Below are positions 1-6,489 of a stretch of DNA of 8,531 nt, one piece after another. Positions within the stretch are counted from its first letter, which is position 1. Each line of letters starts with the position of its first letter. The stretch spans positions 1-8,531 of the forward strand of contig JAUVKM010000072.1 in NCBI GenBank assembly GCA_030596265.1. The letters run 5' to 3'. A model generated the notes under the pieces. The model ran no database searches. It saw only the letters and a program-made list of their open reading frames with translations, and had not been told where the DNA came from. Source of the DNA: Candidatus Cloacimonadota bacterium. GTDB lineage: Bacteria > Cloacimonadota > Cloacimonadia > Cloacimonadales > TCS61. The translations under genes and the position numbers were made by a program.

Positions 1-34
1 GTCAAGTTAATTTTTTAATCGAATAAAATGTATT

Positions 35-80
35 CGTCACTCTGAGGAGTCTTCTTGCTGACACTCCTAACGAAGAGTCT
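35..80. repeat. Hairpin-forming dispersed-type intergenic repeat
   Basis: The segment starts with GTCACTCTGAGGAGTCTTC and ends with CGAAGAGTCT. AGGAGT (45-50) and ACTCCT (63-68) form a perfect 6-bp stem around a 12-base loop. The opening GTCACTCTGA matches GTCATCCTGA at 7369-7378 in 8 of 10 positions. Short intergenic repeats opening with GTCAYYCTGA and carrying a GAAG(G/A)ATCT-like part are common in FCB-group genomes, so I infer a degenerate copy of such a family. No coding potential is visible. Whether it is transcribed is unknown. Confidence 0.35.
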
Positions 81-130
81 ATTGATTTTGATTAAGGATT
101 GTTGATTATTGATGTAGATGATCAAGTTCC

Positions 131-179
131 CTAACCCCTAATTCTTAATTCGTAATTATTAATTAGTAATTAGTATTTA
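131..179. repeat. Heptanucleotide tandem repeat, about seven units
   Basis: Read in frames of seven from 131, the units are CTAACCC, CTAATTC, TTAATTC, GTAATTA, TTAATTA, GTAATTA and GTATTTA. The core TAATT recurs at 139, 146, 153, 160 and 167, exactly 7 bases apart. The first and last units are degenerate. This is a short minisatellite in an otherwise gene-free AT-rich stretch; no function can be assigned. Confidence 0.75.
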
Positions 180-273
180 AACCTCTAAACTTATTTATTA
201 TTGACATTTAAGTTTCACTATTCCAAATTTGGATTTGCATTAATTAAATTGCTTTAAAGGAAACGATATTGAA

Positions 274-305
274 TTTGAACATTGATTTAAACGAATTAGA
301 CTTTG
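274..305 (+). promoter_or_regulatory. Weak promoter candidate for the nuclease-like gene
   Basis: TTTG at 274-277 is followed, 19 bases later, by TAGACTTTG at 297-305. This resembles the Bacteroidota-type pattern TTTG-N19-TAnnTTTG, with one base too many in the second element. Read as a sigma-70 site it would be TTGAAC (275-280), 16 bases, TAGACT (297-302), which is only a moderate match. Transcription from here would put the inverted repeat at 316-353 at the beginning of the leader. The region is very AT-rich, so a chance match is quite possible. Confidence 0.2.
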
Positions 306-315
306 GAAATTGAGA

Positions 316-353
316 GTTGTACAATAGCTCCCAGAAAAAAGTTATTGTACAAC
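316..353. repeat. 13-bp inverted repeat containing two TTGTACAA palindromes
   Basis: The left arm GTTGTACAATAGC (316-328) pairs with the right arm GTTATTGTACAAC (341-353) across a 12-base spacer. There are 12 Watson-Crick pairs plus one that is G-U in RNA. Each arm contains the 8-bp self-complementary sequence TTGTACAA (317-324 and 345-352), so the two copies also form a direct repeat 28 bp apart. It lies 53 bp upstream of the TTG start of the nuclease-like gene. Possible roles are an operator with two dyad sites, a leader hairpin, or the end of a mobile unit. There is no T-run after it, so an intrinsic terminator is unlikely. Confidence 0.6.
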
Positions 354-373
354 AAAAATACCGTAACTATAGA

Positions 374-387
374 TTATTACCAGCAAT
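374..387. repeat. Left copy of inverted repeat bracketing the nuclease-like gene
   Basis: TTACCAGCAAT (377-387) is the exact reverse complement of ATTGCTGGTAA at 2276-2286. With flanking bases the match becomes 13 of 14 (374-387 against 2276-2289). The left copy ends 19 bp before the TTG start. The right copy begins 3 bp after the TGA stop and runs into the left arm of the first attC-like element. The two copies therefore frame the gene almost exactly, as expected for the ends of a cassette or small mobile unit. Confidence 0.5.
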
Positions 388-406
388 TAAAAGGAGTTGA
401 AATATT

Positions 407-2272
407 TTGAAAAGAACTCTTATTTCAAGTGAGGATAAACATCGCTTTGATGATATTATTGCTGAAATCCGAAATAATCCTACAAGATTTTTGAATTCTA
501 TAAAAGATGATATTGCTGTAGCAATTAAATTAATTAATTATTATGATAAAAAATATATTTTAGGTGGTTTATCTGTTAAGTTGATTCAATCTTCATCAAC
601 AACTTTTCATAAATTACTTGAATATTTAAAAATATCAAACAATGATTTAATCAAACCTGATGATGATATTGAGACAATTTTAGAGTATGCCTTAAATATC
701 TCATTATCAACCACTAATGTTAACTCAGAAATCCCTACCCAAAAAGATATAGATGACGTATACAAAATATTAGGGAAAATTAAATCAAATCTGCTTTGTT
801 ATGAACTATCTAATGTTTTTTCAGATACTGGTATTATTTTGGATCAATGGCTAAGCACTTATCTAATAATAGATGCAATGTCTACTAGAGGTGATGGTTA
901 TTTTAAGCACGTTACTGAAATATATAAAGAACTTTTTCGACCTTATAACCAATTCCTTTATAAGCATTACAAAGTTTACGTGGATGACATTTATAAAATA
1001 TTGGCAGATATTGACAAATTAGTTTATTCGAAATTTAAAAATTCATTAGGTCATTGTTTAACTTATGAGAGATTTACAAATTGGTTATTAGCAAATGGTT
1101 TTGATGAGTCAATGATTAGTGAACCAATAATTATTAAATTTCTTGAAGACAATCCAGATTTATGTGAAAGGGAACTCAATAAAATTGTTTTACGGGACCA
1201 TAGAAATATAAACGGATATAATAAATTGTTTTGGATAATTCCTAAAAATGAAAAAGAAAAAATAGTCTTTGAAAATTTATCACAACACTTTGGTGACAAT
1301 TCAATATTTTTAACACCAAATGATTTCAGAGCTTTCCCACTTAATGACACTTTAATTAATTTTAAACCTCTTGTTAAGGAAGATGATAAATATTTTCACT
1401 TTTCTACGAATCTCCCGTTTCGCAATCTTTTTAAGATTACAGAAAATTTAATTAAATTGGCAGATCCAATATTTTACGAAAATCATTATAGATGTAATAA
1501 TTATACAGACTCAAAAGATAATTTTATTGAATTAAAATCTAAACAATTGTTTGAAAAACTTCTTCCATCAACTAAATTTTACCATTCATTATCCTATAGT
1601 GTAAAAGAAAATGGTGTCTCAAAAAATGCAGAACTTGATATTTTAGGCATTTCAGATAATACTATATATATTATTGAGGTTAAAGCTGGACAGCTAAATA
1701 CTATACATCGACGGGGTGATTTGAAAGGGTTAAAGGATAAGTTAACAGAAATAATTAATGTTGGATCTTATCAATGTCATCGAGCTCTAAAATACATTAC
1801 AGAAGGTAATAATCCTGAATTTGTTTATAAAGATGGTGATTCAAAAAACACATTAAAAATTAATACATCTAATATAACAGAAATTTTTAAGATTTCTGTA
1901 ACATTTGAACATTTTTCTTACATCTCTGCTAATTTAAAACATTTAATTAATGTAGGTATACTTAATTCTGATTATAAATGGGCTTGGATAATTTCAATAT
2001 ATGACTTAATGATTTTCTCTGAACTAATTGAAAGCGAAGATGATTTCATTGAATATTTAAAAAACAGAATTGCACTTTACGATAGAAATGACGTGGAGTT
2101 TACTGATGAAATCAATCTACTTGGTTATTTTTTAGAAGGCAATTTTCCTATAATATCAGAGAAAAATAATGAGATACATTTTATTGAAAATTCCAAAGAT
2201 AAAATTGATAATTATTACTCTAATCTTGAAGCAGGTTTATCTGATGTATTAAAACCTAAAAGAAAGAAATGA
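407..2272 (+). CDS. PD-(D/E)XK nuclease-like protein of unknown role
   Basis: This is a 621-residue soluble protein with no signal peptide or membrane segment. It starts at TTG: an AAAAGGAG ribosome binding site (389-396) lies 10 bases upstream, and no ATG or GTG nearby is as well placed. Residues 1-360 match nothing I can name. Residues 374-465 look like a PD-(D/E)XK nuclease core: helix with E375, strand AELDILGI (E409, D411), strand YIIEVKAG (E424, K426), then RRG (435-437) and a helix with SYQCHRA (Q456) in the usual place of motif IV. That arrangement, and the EVKAG...RRG spacing, fit restriction-endonuclease-like or NERD-like families. The sequence therefore supports metal-dependent DNA cleavage; the substrate is unknown. 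The C-terminal 155 residues are also unassigned and end in a basic tail. The gene is very AT-rich, stands alone, and is framed by inverted repeats. A defence or mobile-element role is an inference from fold and context only. Confidence 0.72.
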   Translation: MKRTLISSEDKHRFDDIIAEIRNNPTRFLNSIKDDIAVAIKLINYYDKKYILGGLSVKLIQSSSTTFHKLLEYLKISNNDLIKPDDDIETILEYALNISLSTTNVNSEIPTQKDIDDVYKILGKIKSNLLCYELSNVFSDTGIILDQWLSTYLIIDAMSTRGDGYFKHVTEIYKELFRPYNQFLYKHYKVYVDDIYKILADIDKLVYSKFKNSLGHCLTYERFTNWLLANGFDESMISEPIIIKFLEDNPDLCERELNKIVLRDHRNINGYNKLFWIIPKNEKEKIVFENLSQHFGDNSIFLTPNDFRAFPLNDTLINFKPLVKEDDKYFHFSTNLPFRNLFKITENLIKLADPIFYENHYRCNNYTDSKDNFIELKSKQLFEKLLPSTKFYHSLSYSVKENGVSKNAELDILGISDNTIYIIEVKAGQLNTIHRRGDLKGLKDKLTEIINVGSYQCHRALKYITEGNNPEFVYKDGDSKNTLKINTSNITEIFKISVTFEHFSYISANLKHLINVGILNSDYKWAWIISIYDLMIFSELIESEDDFIEYLKNRIALYDRNDVEFTDEINLLGYFLEGNFPIISEKNNEIHFIENSKDKIDNYYSNLEAGLSDVLKPKRKK

Positions 2273-2278
2273 GAGATT

Positions 2279-2349
2279 GCTGGTAACAAACGTGCCCACA
2301 ATAAGCCAGCAGAAGAGCAAGAAGAATCGTGGCGCACGCCGCCGTATCG
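2279..2349. repeat. attC-like imperfect palindrome, unit 1
   Basis: The left arm GGTAACAAACGTGCCCAC (2282-2299) pairs with the right arm CGTGGCGCACGCCGCCGTAT (2328-2347). CCAC pairs with GTGG, GTGC with GCAC, and the C between these blocks in the right arm (C2333) is left unpaired. Outer parts pair weakly (TAAC with GTA). Two complementary blocks with an unpaired base, and AAC/GTT-like outer ends, resemble the L and R boxes of integron attC sites. The unit starts 6 bp after the stop of the nuclease-like gene. Its inner part contains GCC then AGCAAGAAGAA (2316-2326), repeated exactly in the element at 6430. The unpaired base is on the gene-distal arm, whereas I recall it on the gene-proximal arm in classical attC, so a true integron site is not established. 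Confidence 0.5.
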
Positions 2350-2361
2350 AAGCAGAACAAT

Positions 2362-2511
2362 GGTTAACAATGCGTCCACGGGGTCTCGCAAATAGACAAC
2401 CCTTGACTTTATATTTGCTCGCCTTTTATCATCTCGCTAATCGCATCAGGATTTGAAAAAGCAAATCCAATGCTCATGGCAAGATGACGTGGCACGCCGC
2501 CGTTATACACC
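2362..2511. repeat. attC-like imperfect palindrome, unit 2
   Basis: The left arm GGTTAACAATGCGTCCACG (2362-2380) pairs with a right arm that begins CGTGGCACGCCGCC (2488-2501) and ends GTTATACACC (2502-2511). CCACG pairs with CGTGG, GCGT with ACGC, TAAC with GTTA and GGT with ACC. One unpaired C (C2493) sits next to the GTGG block, as in unit 1. The right arm is a near copy of that of unit 1 (CGTGGC-(GC)-ACGCCGCCGT). The end GTTATAC matches the integron R-box consensus GTTRRRY in 6 of 7 positions. The roughly 107-bp interior holds a 7-bp stem with a 2-base bulge (2380-2402) and a perfect 7-bp hairpin, GGATTTG/CAAATCC (2449-2468). The unit ends 3 bp before the AAAGGAG of the next gene, the usual spacing for a gene cassette. 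Confidence 0.5.
2403..2432 (+). promoter_or_regulatory. Sigma-70-like promoter candidate for the beta-helix operon
   Basis: TTGACT (2403-2408) and TATCAT (2427-2432) are separated by 18 bases, and each differs from the sigma-70 consensus at one position. Transcription would start near 2439, giving a leader of about 87 bases that contains the 7-bp hairpin at 2449-2468. The promoter would lie inside the second attC-like unit. FCB-group promoters can deviate from the E. coli consensus, so this remains a candidate. Confidence 0.35.
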
Positions 2512-2525
2512 ATAAAAGGAGTTAA

Positions 2526-4646
2526 ATGAAAAAGTTTAGTTTCATCTTAATCATATTGTTCACTTTTTTCTTAAATATTTCCGCAATTGAAGTCGGTGGT
2601 CATCTCACCGAAGACACAATATGGTCACCTGAAAACAATCCTTATCTAGTCACTTCTGGTGTTTATGTGGATTCTGATGTTACTTTAACAATTTTACCAG
2701 GTACAATTGTAAAATTTAATTCCGATTATTACGATGATCTAGGAGATGATCAATTTTACTTTCATAGTGGTGAAGAACCGATTGCAAAATTTATACGTGT
2801 TGAAGGTAGAATAATTGCTGAGGGAACAGAGCAGGACAGCATTATTTTTACTCGAATGCAAGATGTAGAATATTATCATTGGGGAACGATTTATTTACCT
2901 GAAGGTGCACCAAAAAGCAGTTTTAGACATTGTGTCTTTGAGTTTTCTGCCTTTACTGGATTTTCTCTTTGGGAGCAACCACGTGCTGCTATTGCAATGT
3001 GGAATGGTTCTGCAATGATAGATAAGTGTGATTTTATTGATAATGATACTGCAATCTATATTCGAAACAATGTTACAGCAATTCAGATTACGAATAACTA
3101 TTATGATTATATTGAATATCCTCATCCAAATATAATTAGCGTTTCTGGTTATGATTTTATTTCAGCACATTATATTTCCAATAATGATATTGAAAGCCCA
3201 TTAATAGCGGGTAATACTTTTAAGAATGGCACAGCAATTCATTCAAGTAAATCTGTGTATTTTGTAAGTAACAGTATTGAGTCTGTTGCTTTAAATCGCA
3301 AAGCAATATATCTGTCATCAACCGATGGCATAAATTACTTCTACAATAATGCAATAGGAAGCTGTTCAACAGGTATTGTTTCAGGCTCAAACGGTATGGA
3401 TTCTTTATACATAAAAAAAAATAATTTTGTTACTGATGGTGGAGAGGGTATTAATATCGATGATGCTTATGTAGAGGTATCGGACAATTATTTTGAAAAT
3501 TGTAGATTAATTTTAAGTCATTCATATTATAGTAAAATTATTAATAATATTATTGTTAATAAACCAGAGCCGATTTCAAATCCGGCAATATCTGGTAATG
3601 TTGATGTTATCAAAAATAATATCGTCAATAATTGTGGAGTGGGATTATCAGGAAGCGGAGCAACCAAATTCTCTAATAATATTATTTCTAACAATCATGC
3701 AATATGTTCTTTTCTAACAGATATTAGTGTTATCGAAAATGAAATAATTATTGGTAATGATGAGATATTCCTTCACACTCCATCAGTTAATGGCTATCCT
3801 ATTTTTCGGAATTGTATTCTCGATTTTGAACTTCCTGAAGGATGTATTGACGGTGGTGGTAACATCTGGGTAGATTCATTGCAAGTGCAGGAGTTATTTG
3901 AAGATATTGAGAATGGGGATTTTCATCTCATCGAAGGTAGTTTAGCAATAGATGCAGGTTTTGATACACTTGGTTACTATTATCCCTTTGATATAGATTA
4001 TAATCACAGAGTTTGGGACGGAGACAATAATGGAAGTGCAATAATTGATATTGGCCCTTATGAATTCGGTTCACCCTCATTTGGCGGTATTGAGGGTTAT
4101 ACTTACAATCCATCAACCGGAGATGCGGTAGATTATGTTTTGCTAAAGATCAATAATCAACCAGGTGAATTCACTTTTTCAGACAACAATGGTAATTTTG
4201 AATACAAATTTCCTGCCGGTATTTATGATGTTTATGCAGAGCGAGTATTTTACGAGGATGTAATTGAATATCAAGTAGAAGTTATTGATGGAGAGTTTAC
4301 AAATTTATTTATTCCAATGTTTGAAACAGTTGATGTGATAGAAAATGATATAATTCAATTAGCAAATGATTTAAACTTAACTAATTTTCCTAACCCGTTT
4401 AATCCTTCTACAACAATTTCCTTTTCAGTAACACAAAATTCCGATTTTGTTAATCTTGAAGTATATAATATTAAAGGACAAAAAGTAAAAACATTAATCA
4501 ACGAAGAAATGCAAAAAGGTAATCATTCTATAATCTGGTCTGGTTTAGATTCTAATAATAAATCTGTAAGTTCAGGTATTTATCTTTATCAATTGAATGT
4601 TGATAATAAACCTGTGGCAAATAATAAAATGCTTTTAATAAAATAA
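2526..4646 (+). CDS. Secreted right-handed beta-helix protein with T9SS sorting domain
   Basis: This 706-residue exported protein is presumably a surface-attached or released adhesin-like or glycan-facing protein. An Sec signal peptide spans residues 1-20 (K2, K3, a long hydrophobic core, cleavage around NISA). Residues 21-125 form a cap (VTLTILPGTIVKF, then EGRIIAEG). Residues 125-430 are a parallel beta-helix of irregular coils rich in Asn-Asn turns (ITNNYY, ISNNDI, IKKNNF, IKNNIVNN, FSNNIISNN), like NosD/PbH1 repeats. GSLAIDAG (471-478) with DIGPYE (508-513) marks the conserved segment common after such helices (choice-of-anchor Q type). Residues 517-600 resemble a carboxypeptidase-regulatory-like beta-sandwich. 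The end, 618-706, is a T9SS C-terminal domain: FPNPFNPSTTISF, YNIKGQKVKTL, SSGIYLYQL, KMLLIK. A ribosome binding site AAAGGAG (2515-2521) lies 4 bases before the ATG. It is co-oriented with its paralogue 27 bp downstream. No catalytic residues can be recognised, so enzymatic activity is unsupported. Confidence 0.85.
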   Translation: MKKFSFILIILFTFFLNISAIEVGGHLTEDTIWSPENNPYLVTSGVYVDSDVTLTILPGTIVKFNSDYYDDLGDDQFYFHSGEEPIAKFIRVEGRIIAEGTEQDSIIFTRMQDVEYYHWGTIYLPEGAPKSSFRHCVFEFSAFTGFSLWEQPRAAIAMWNGSAMIDKCDFIDNDTAIYIRNNVTAIQITNNYYDYIEYPHPNIISVSGYDFISAHYISNNDIESPLIAGNTFKNGTAIHSSKSVYFVSNSIESVALNRKAIYLSSTDGINYFYNNAIGSCSTGIVSGSNGMDSLYIKKNNFVTDGGEGINIDDAYVEVSDNYFENCRLILSHSYYSKIINNIIVNKPEPISNPAISGNVDVIKNNIVNNCGVGLSGSGATKFSNNIISNNHAICSFLTDISVIENEIIIGNDEIFLHTPSVNGYPIFRNCILDFELPEGCIDGGGNIWVDSLQVQELFEDIENGDFHLIEGSLAIDAGFDTLGYYYPFDIDYNHRVWDGDNNGSAIIDIGPYEFGSPSFGGIEGYTYNPSTGDAVDYVLLKINNQPGEFTFSDNNGNFEYKFPAGIYDVYAERVFYEDVIEYQVEVIDGEFTNLFIPMFETVDVIENDIIQLANDLNLTNFPNPFNPSTTISFSVTQNSDFVNLEVYNIKGQKVKTLINEEMQKGNHSIIWSGLDSNNKSVSSGIYLYQLNVDNKPVANNKMLLIK

Positions 4647-4673
4647 CCTAAGATGAATTTAGAAGGATTAAAT

Positions 4674-6422
4674 ATGAGTGATAGAATAAAACTTGTTTGC
4701 AAAATAATAATACTAATATTATCAATTTTCCCTGTTTTATTATTTAGCATTCGTGAAGATGTTAGCGGGATATGGGATCAACCTGAATACATTATTAATA
4801 ATGACATCAGAATTCTTTCCGGTGATACTTTGATTATTGAAAATGGTGTAACGGTAAAATTCAATGGTAACTATCAATTTGAGATTAACGGATCTTTGTT
4901 TGTTTTGGGAACTGAAGGATCAAAAGTTCAATTTGAATCTTATCAGGAAGATGAAACTTGGAAGGGAATTGTATTCTGTAATTCTTCGAGTGATAGTAGT
5001 TATATCCACTATGCTGAAATTAGAGACTGTCTGGATCAAAATGGTGGAGGCATCTCGATATTAGGATATTCAAAACTATTAATCGAGAATTCAAAAATAT
5101 TTAATTGTTCAGCCGTATTTGGTGGTGGAATTTATATCAATTATGCTCATCCAACAATACGGGATACTGAGATTTGCAATAATTATGCTTCTGATTCTGG
5201 TGGTGGAATATATACTTATCATTGCAACATAGTGTTAGATAATATTCACTTGCATAATAATGAATCGGTGAATAATGCTGGAGGAGCATCAATAAATTAT
5301 AATCATCCGATGATCAAAAATTGTTTATTTGAGTTTAACTCAACTCAAGGAAATGGTGGTGGGATGCTTGTTCAAAGTCTTTATGTAGATTCTGAAATAA
5401 GAGATTGCATATTTCGTAATAACTCATCAGGAATGCGGGGTGGTGGCTATTATACTGACAATAGTATTTGTTACGTTTATTCATCAATATTTGAAGAAAA
5501 TACATCTTGTTTAGGTGGTGCATGTTTCATTAGTAATTATGGCAGTTTTTTTATTAATTGCAAATTTAGTAACAATAATTCAGATTTTGGTGGTGCAATA
5601 TATATGGAATTCACCAATTCAAGATTTATTAATTGTCTGTTTAGTTATAATGAATCAGATTTTGGTGGTGCATTTTATTTAACAAACCATTCAACAGCCA
5701 AGATCATTAACTCTAATATTGTCAGGAATCATGCAGTTTACAATGGTGGCGGCTATCTAACTATAGTTGATGACGGAGTTGATATTTACAATTCTATATT
5801 TTATTATAATAATACCGACGAAATACCAGGGAACCAAATACTTATTGGATCAACAACATGTGAAACCTATTTAAAATTCTGTAATATCCAGAATGGGATT
5901 GATGGAATATCCGGCCATCCTGAAATAATGCAACCTCCATTTTATGAAAATAATATCGATCTTCTTCCTCTTTTCGCAGATTCATTAACAGATTTTTCAT
6001 TGCTTACAGGCTCTCCATGTATAAATGTTGGGACATTAGATTTGCCTGAAGGTATAGTGTTACCCGAGCTTGACCTTGCCGGAAATCCTAGAATTTATGA
6101 TGACTTTGTGGATATGGGTGCTTATGAATGGCAGGGAACTCCGGTTGGAGAGGAGGAATTAGTTGTGATGAATTGGAATTTATTCAATTACCCAAATCCC
6201 TTTAATCCGACCACAACGATAAGCTTTGATATAAAAGAAAATGAAATAGGAATCCTGAAAATATTTAACATAAAAGGACAAATAATTGAATCACATCAAT
6301 TTGAATTCGGAGAGCATAACTATTTATGGGATGCATCAGGACAAGCTTCAGGTGTTTATCTTTACAAATTAAATGTTAACGGTAAAATTGAAGCAGTTAA
6401 GAAATGTATATTACTGAAATGA
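4674..6422 (+). CDS. Secreted Pmp-like beta-helix protein with T9SS sorting domain
   Basis: I place the start at ATG 4674 (582 residues) because AGAAGGA (4661-4667) lies 6 bases upstream. An in-frame ATG at 4653 would add seven residues without a good binding site. The N-terminus is a signal peptide (MSDRIK, then a hydrophobic stretch to LLFS). A cap like that of the upstream paralogue follows (TLIIENGVTVKF, GSLFVLGTEG). The core has about nine coils with a GGG or GGA turn every 25-28 residues, often preceded by FxxN or NN (FSNNNSDFGGAIYM, FSYNESDFGGAFYL). That is the signature of chlamydial-type polymorphic membrane protein repeats. GSPCINVG and DMGAYEW mark the post-helix segment. The last 80 residues form a T9SS sorting domain (YPNPFNPTTTISF, FNIKGQ, ASGVYLYKLNV). 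The autotransporter barrel of chlamydial Pmps is absent, so export is by a different route. The gene is probably transcribed with its upstream paralogue. Likely a surface adhesin-like protein; its ligand is unknown. Confidence 0.85.
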   Translation: MSDRIKLVCKIIILILSIFPVLLFSIREDVSGIWDQPEYIINNDIRILSGDTLIIENGVTVKFNGNYQFEINGSLFVLGTEGSKVQFESYQEDETWKGIVFCNSSSDSSYIHYAEIRDCLDQNGGGISILGYSKLLIENSKIFNCSAVFGGGIYINYAHPTIRDTEICNNYASDSGGGIYTYHCNIVLDNIHLHNNESVNNAGGASINYNHPMIKNCLFEFNSTQGNGGGMLVQSLYVDSEIRDCIFRNNSSGMRGGGYYTDNSICYVYSSIFEENTSCLGGACFISNYGSFFINCKFSNNNSDFGGAIYMEFTNSRFINCLFSYNESDFGGAFYLTNHSTAKIINSNIVRNHAVYNGGGYLTIVDDGVDIYNSIFYYNNTDEIPGNQILIGSTTCETYLKFCNIQNGIDGISGHPEIMQPPFYENNIDLLPLFADSLTDFSLLTGSPCINVGTLDLPEGIVLPELDLAGNPRIYDDFVDMGAYEWQGTPVGEEELVVMNWNLFNYPNPFNPTTTISFDIKENEIGILKIFNIKGQIIESHQFEFGEHNYLWDASGQASGVYLYKLNVNGKIEAVKKCILLK

Positions 6423-6429
6423 AAAAGAT

Positions 6430-6489
6430 GCTGCTAACACACAGCTCCACAGCCAAGCAAGAAGAACGTGGCAGTGTCCAAATATTAAC
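6430..6489. repeat. Third attC-like element, after the beta-helix operon
   Basis: The element starts 8 bp after the operon's stop codon. Its left part (6430-6451) matches 2279-2300 of unit 1 at 16 of 22 positions, including GCTG, TAACA and CCACA. GCC and then AGCAAGAAGAA (6456-6466, identical in unit 1) and CGTGGC (6467-6472) follow. CCAC (6447-6450) pairs with GTGG (6468-6471). The next base, C6472, is again extra, and weaker pairing continues with AG and TGT. The outer end TTAAC (6485-6489) is degenerate and overlaps the stop codon (6485-6487) of the convergent gene. It lacks the CACGCCGCC block of the other two units. Confidence 0.5.

Noticed and set aside
201..230. Perfect -35 hexamer TTGACA at 201-206
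   Set aside because: No acceptable -10 sequence occurs 16-18 bases downstream, so I did not call a promoter here.
1063..1350. 95-codon open frame on the minus strand inside the nuclease-like gene
   Set aside because: It is antisense to a well-supported gene, has no ribosome binding site, and has a low-complexity composition typical of a reversed AT-rich gene.
2526..6422. Polysaccharide lyase or other enzyme activity for the beta-helix proteins
   Set aside because: The fold is shared with pectate lyases, but no catalytic residues or family signatures are visible; the repeats and sorting domain support only a secreted surface protein.
6423..6484. Intrinsic terminator between the convergent genes
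   Set aside because: The inverted-repeat element here has a short, interrupted stem and no following T-run in either direction.
2279..6489. A complete integron
   Set aside because: No integrase gene, attI site or cassette promoter array is in the window, and the extra unpaired base is on the unexpected arm; only attC-like elements can be claimed.
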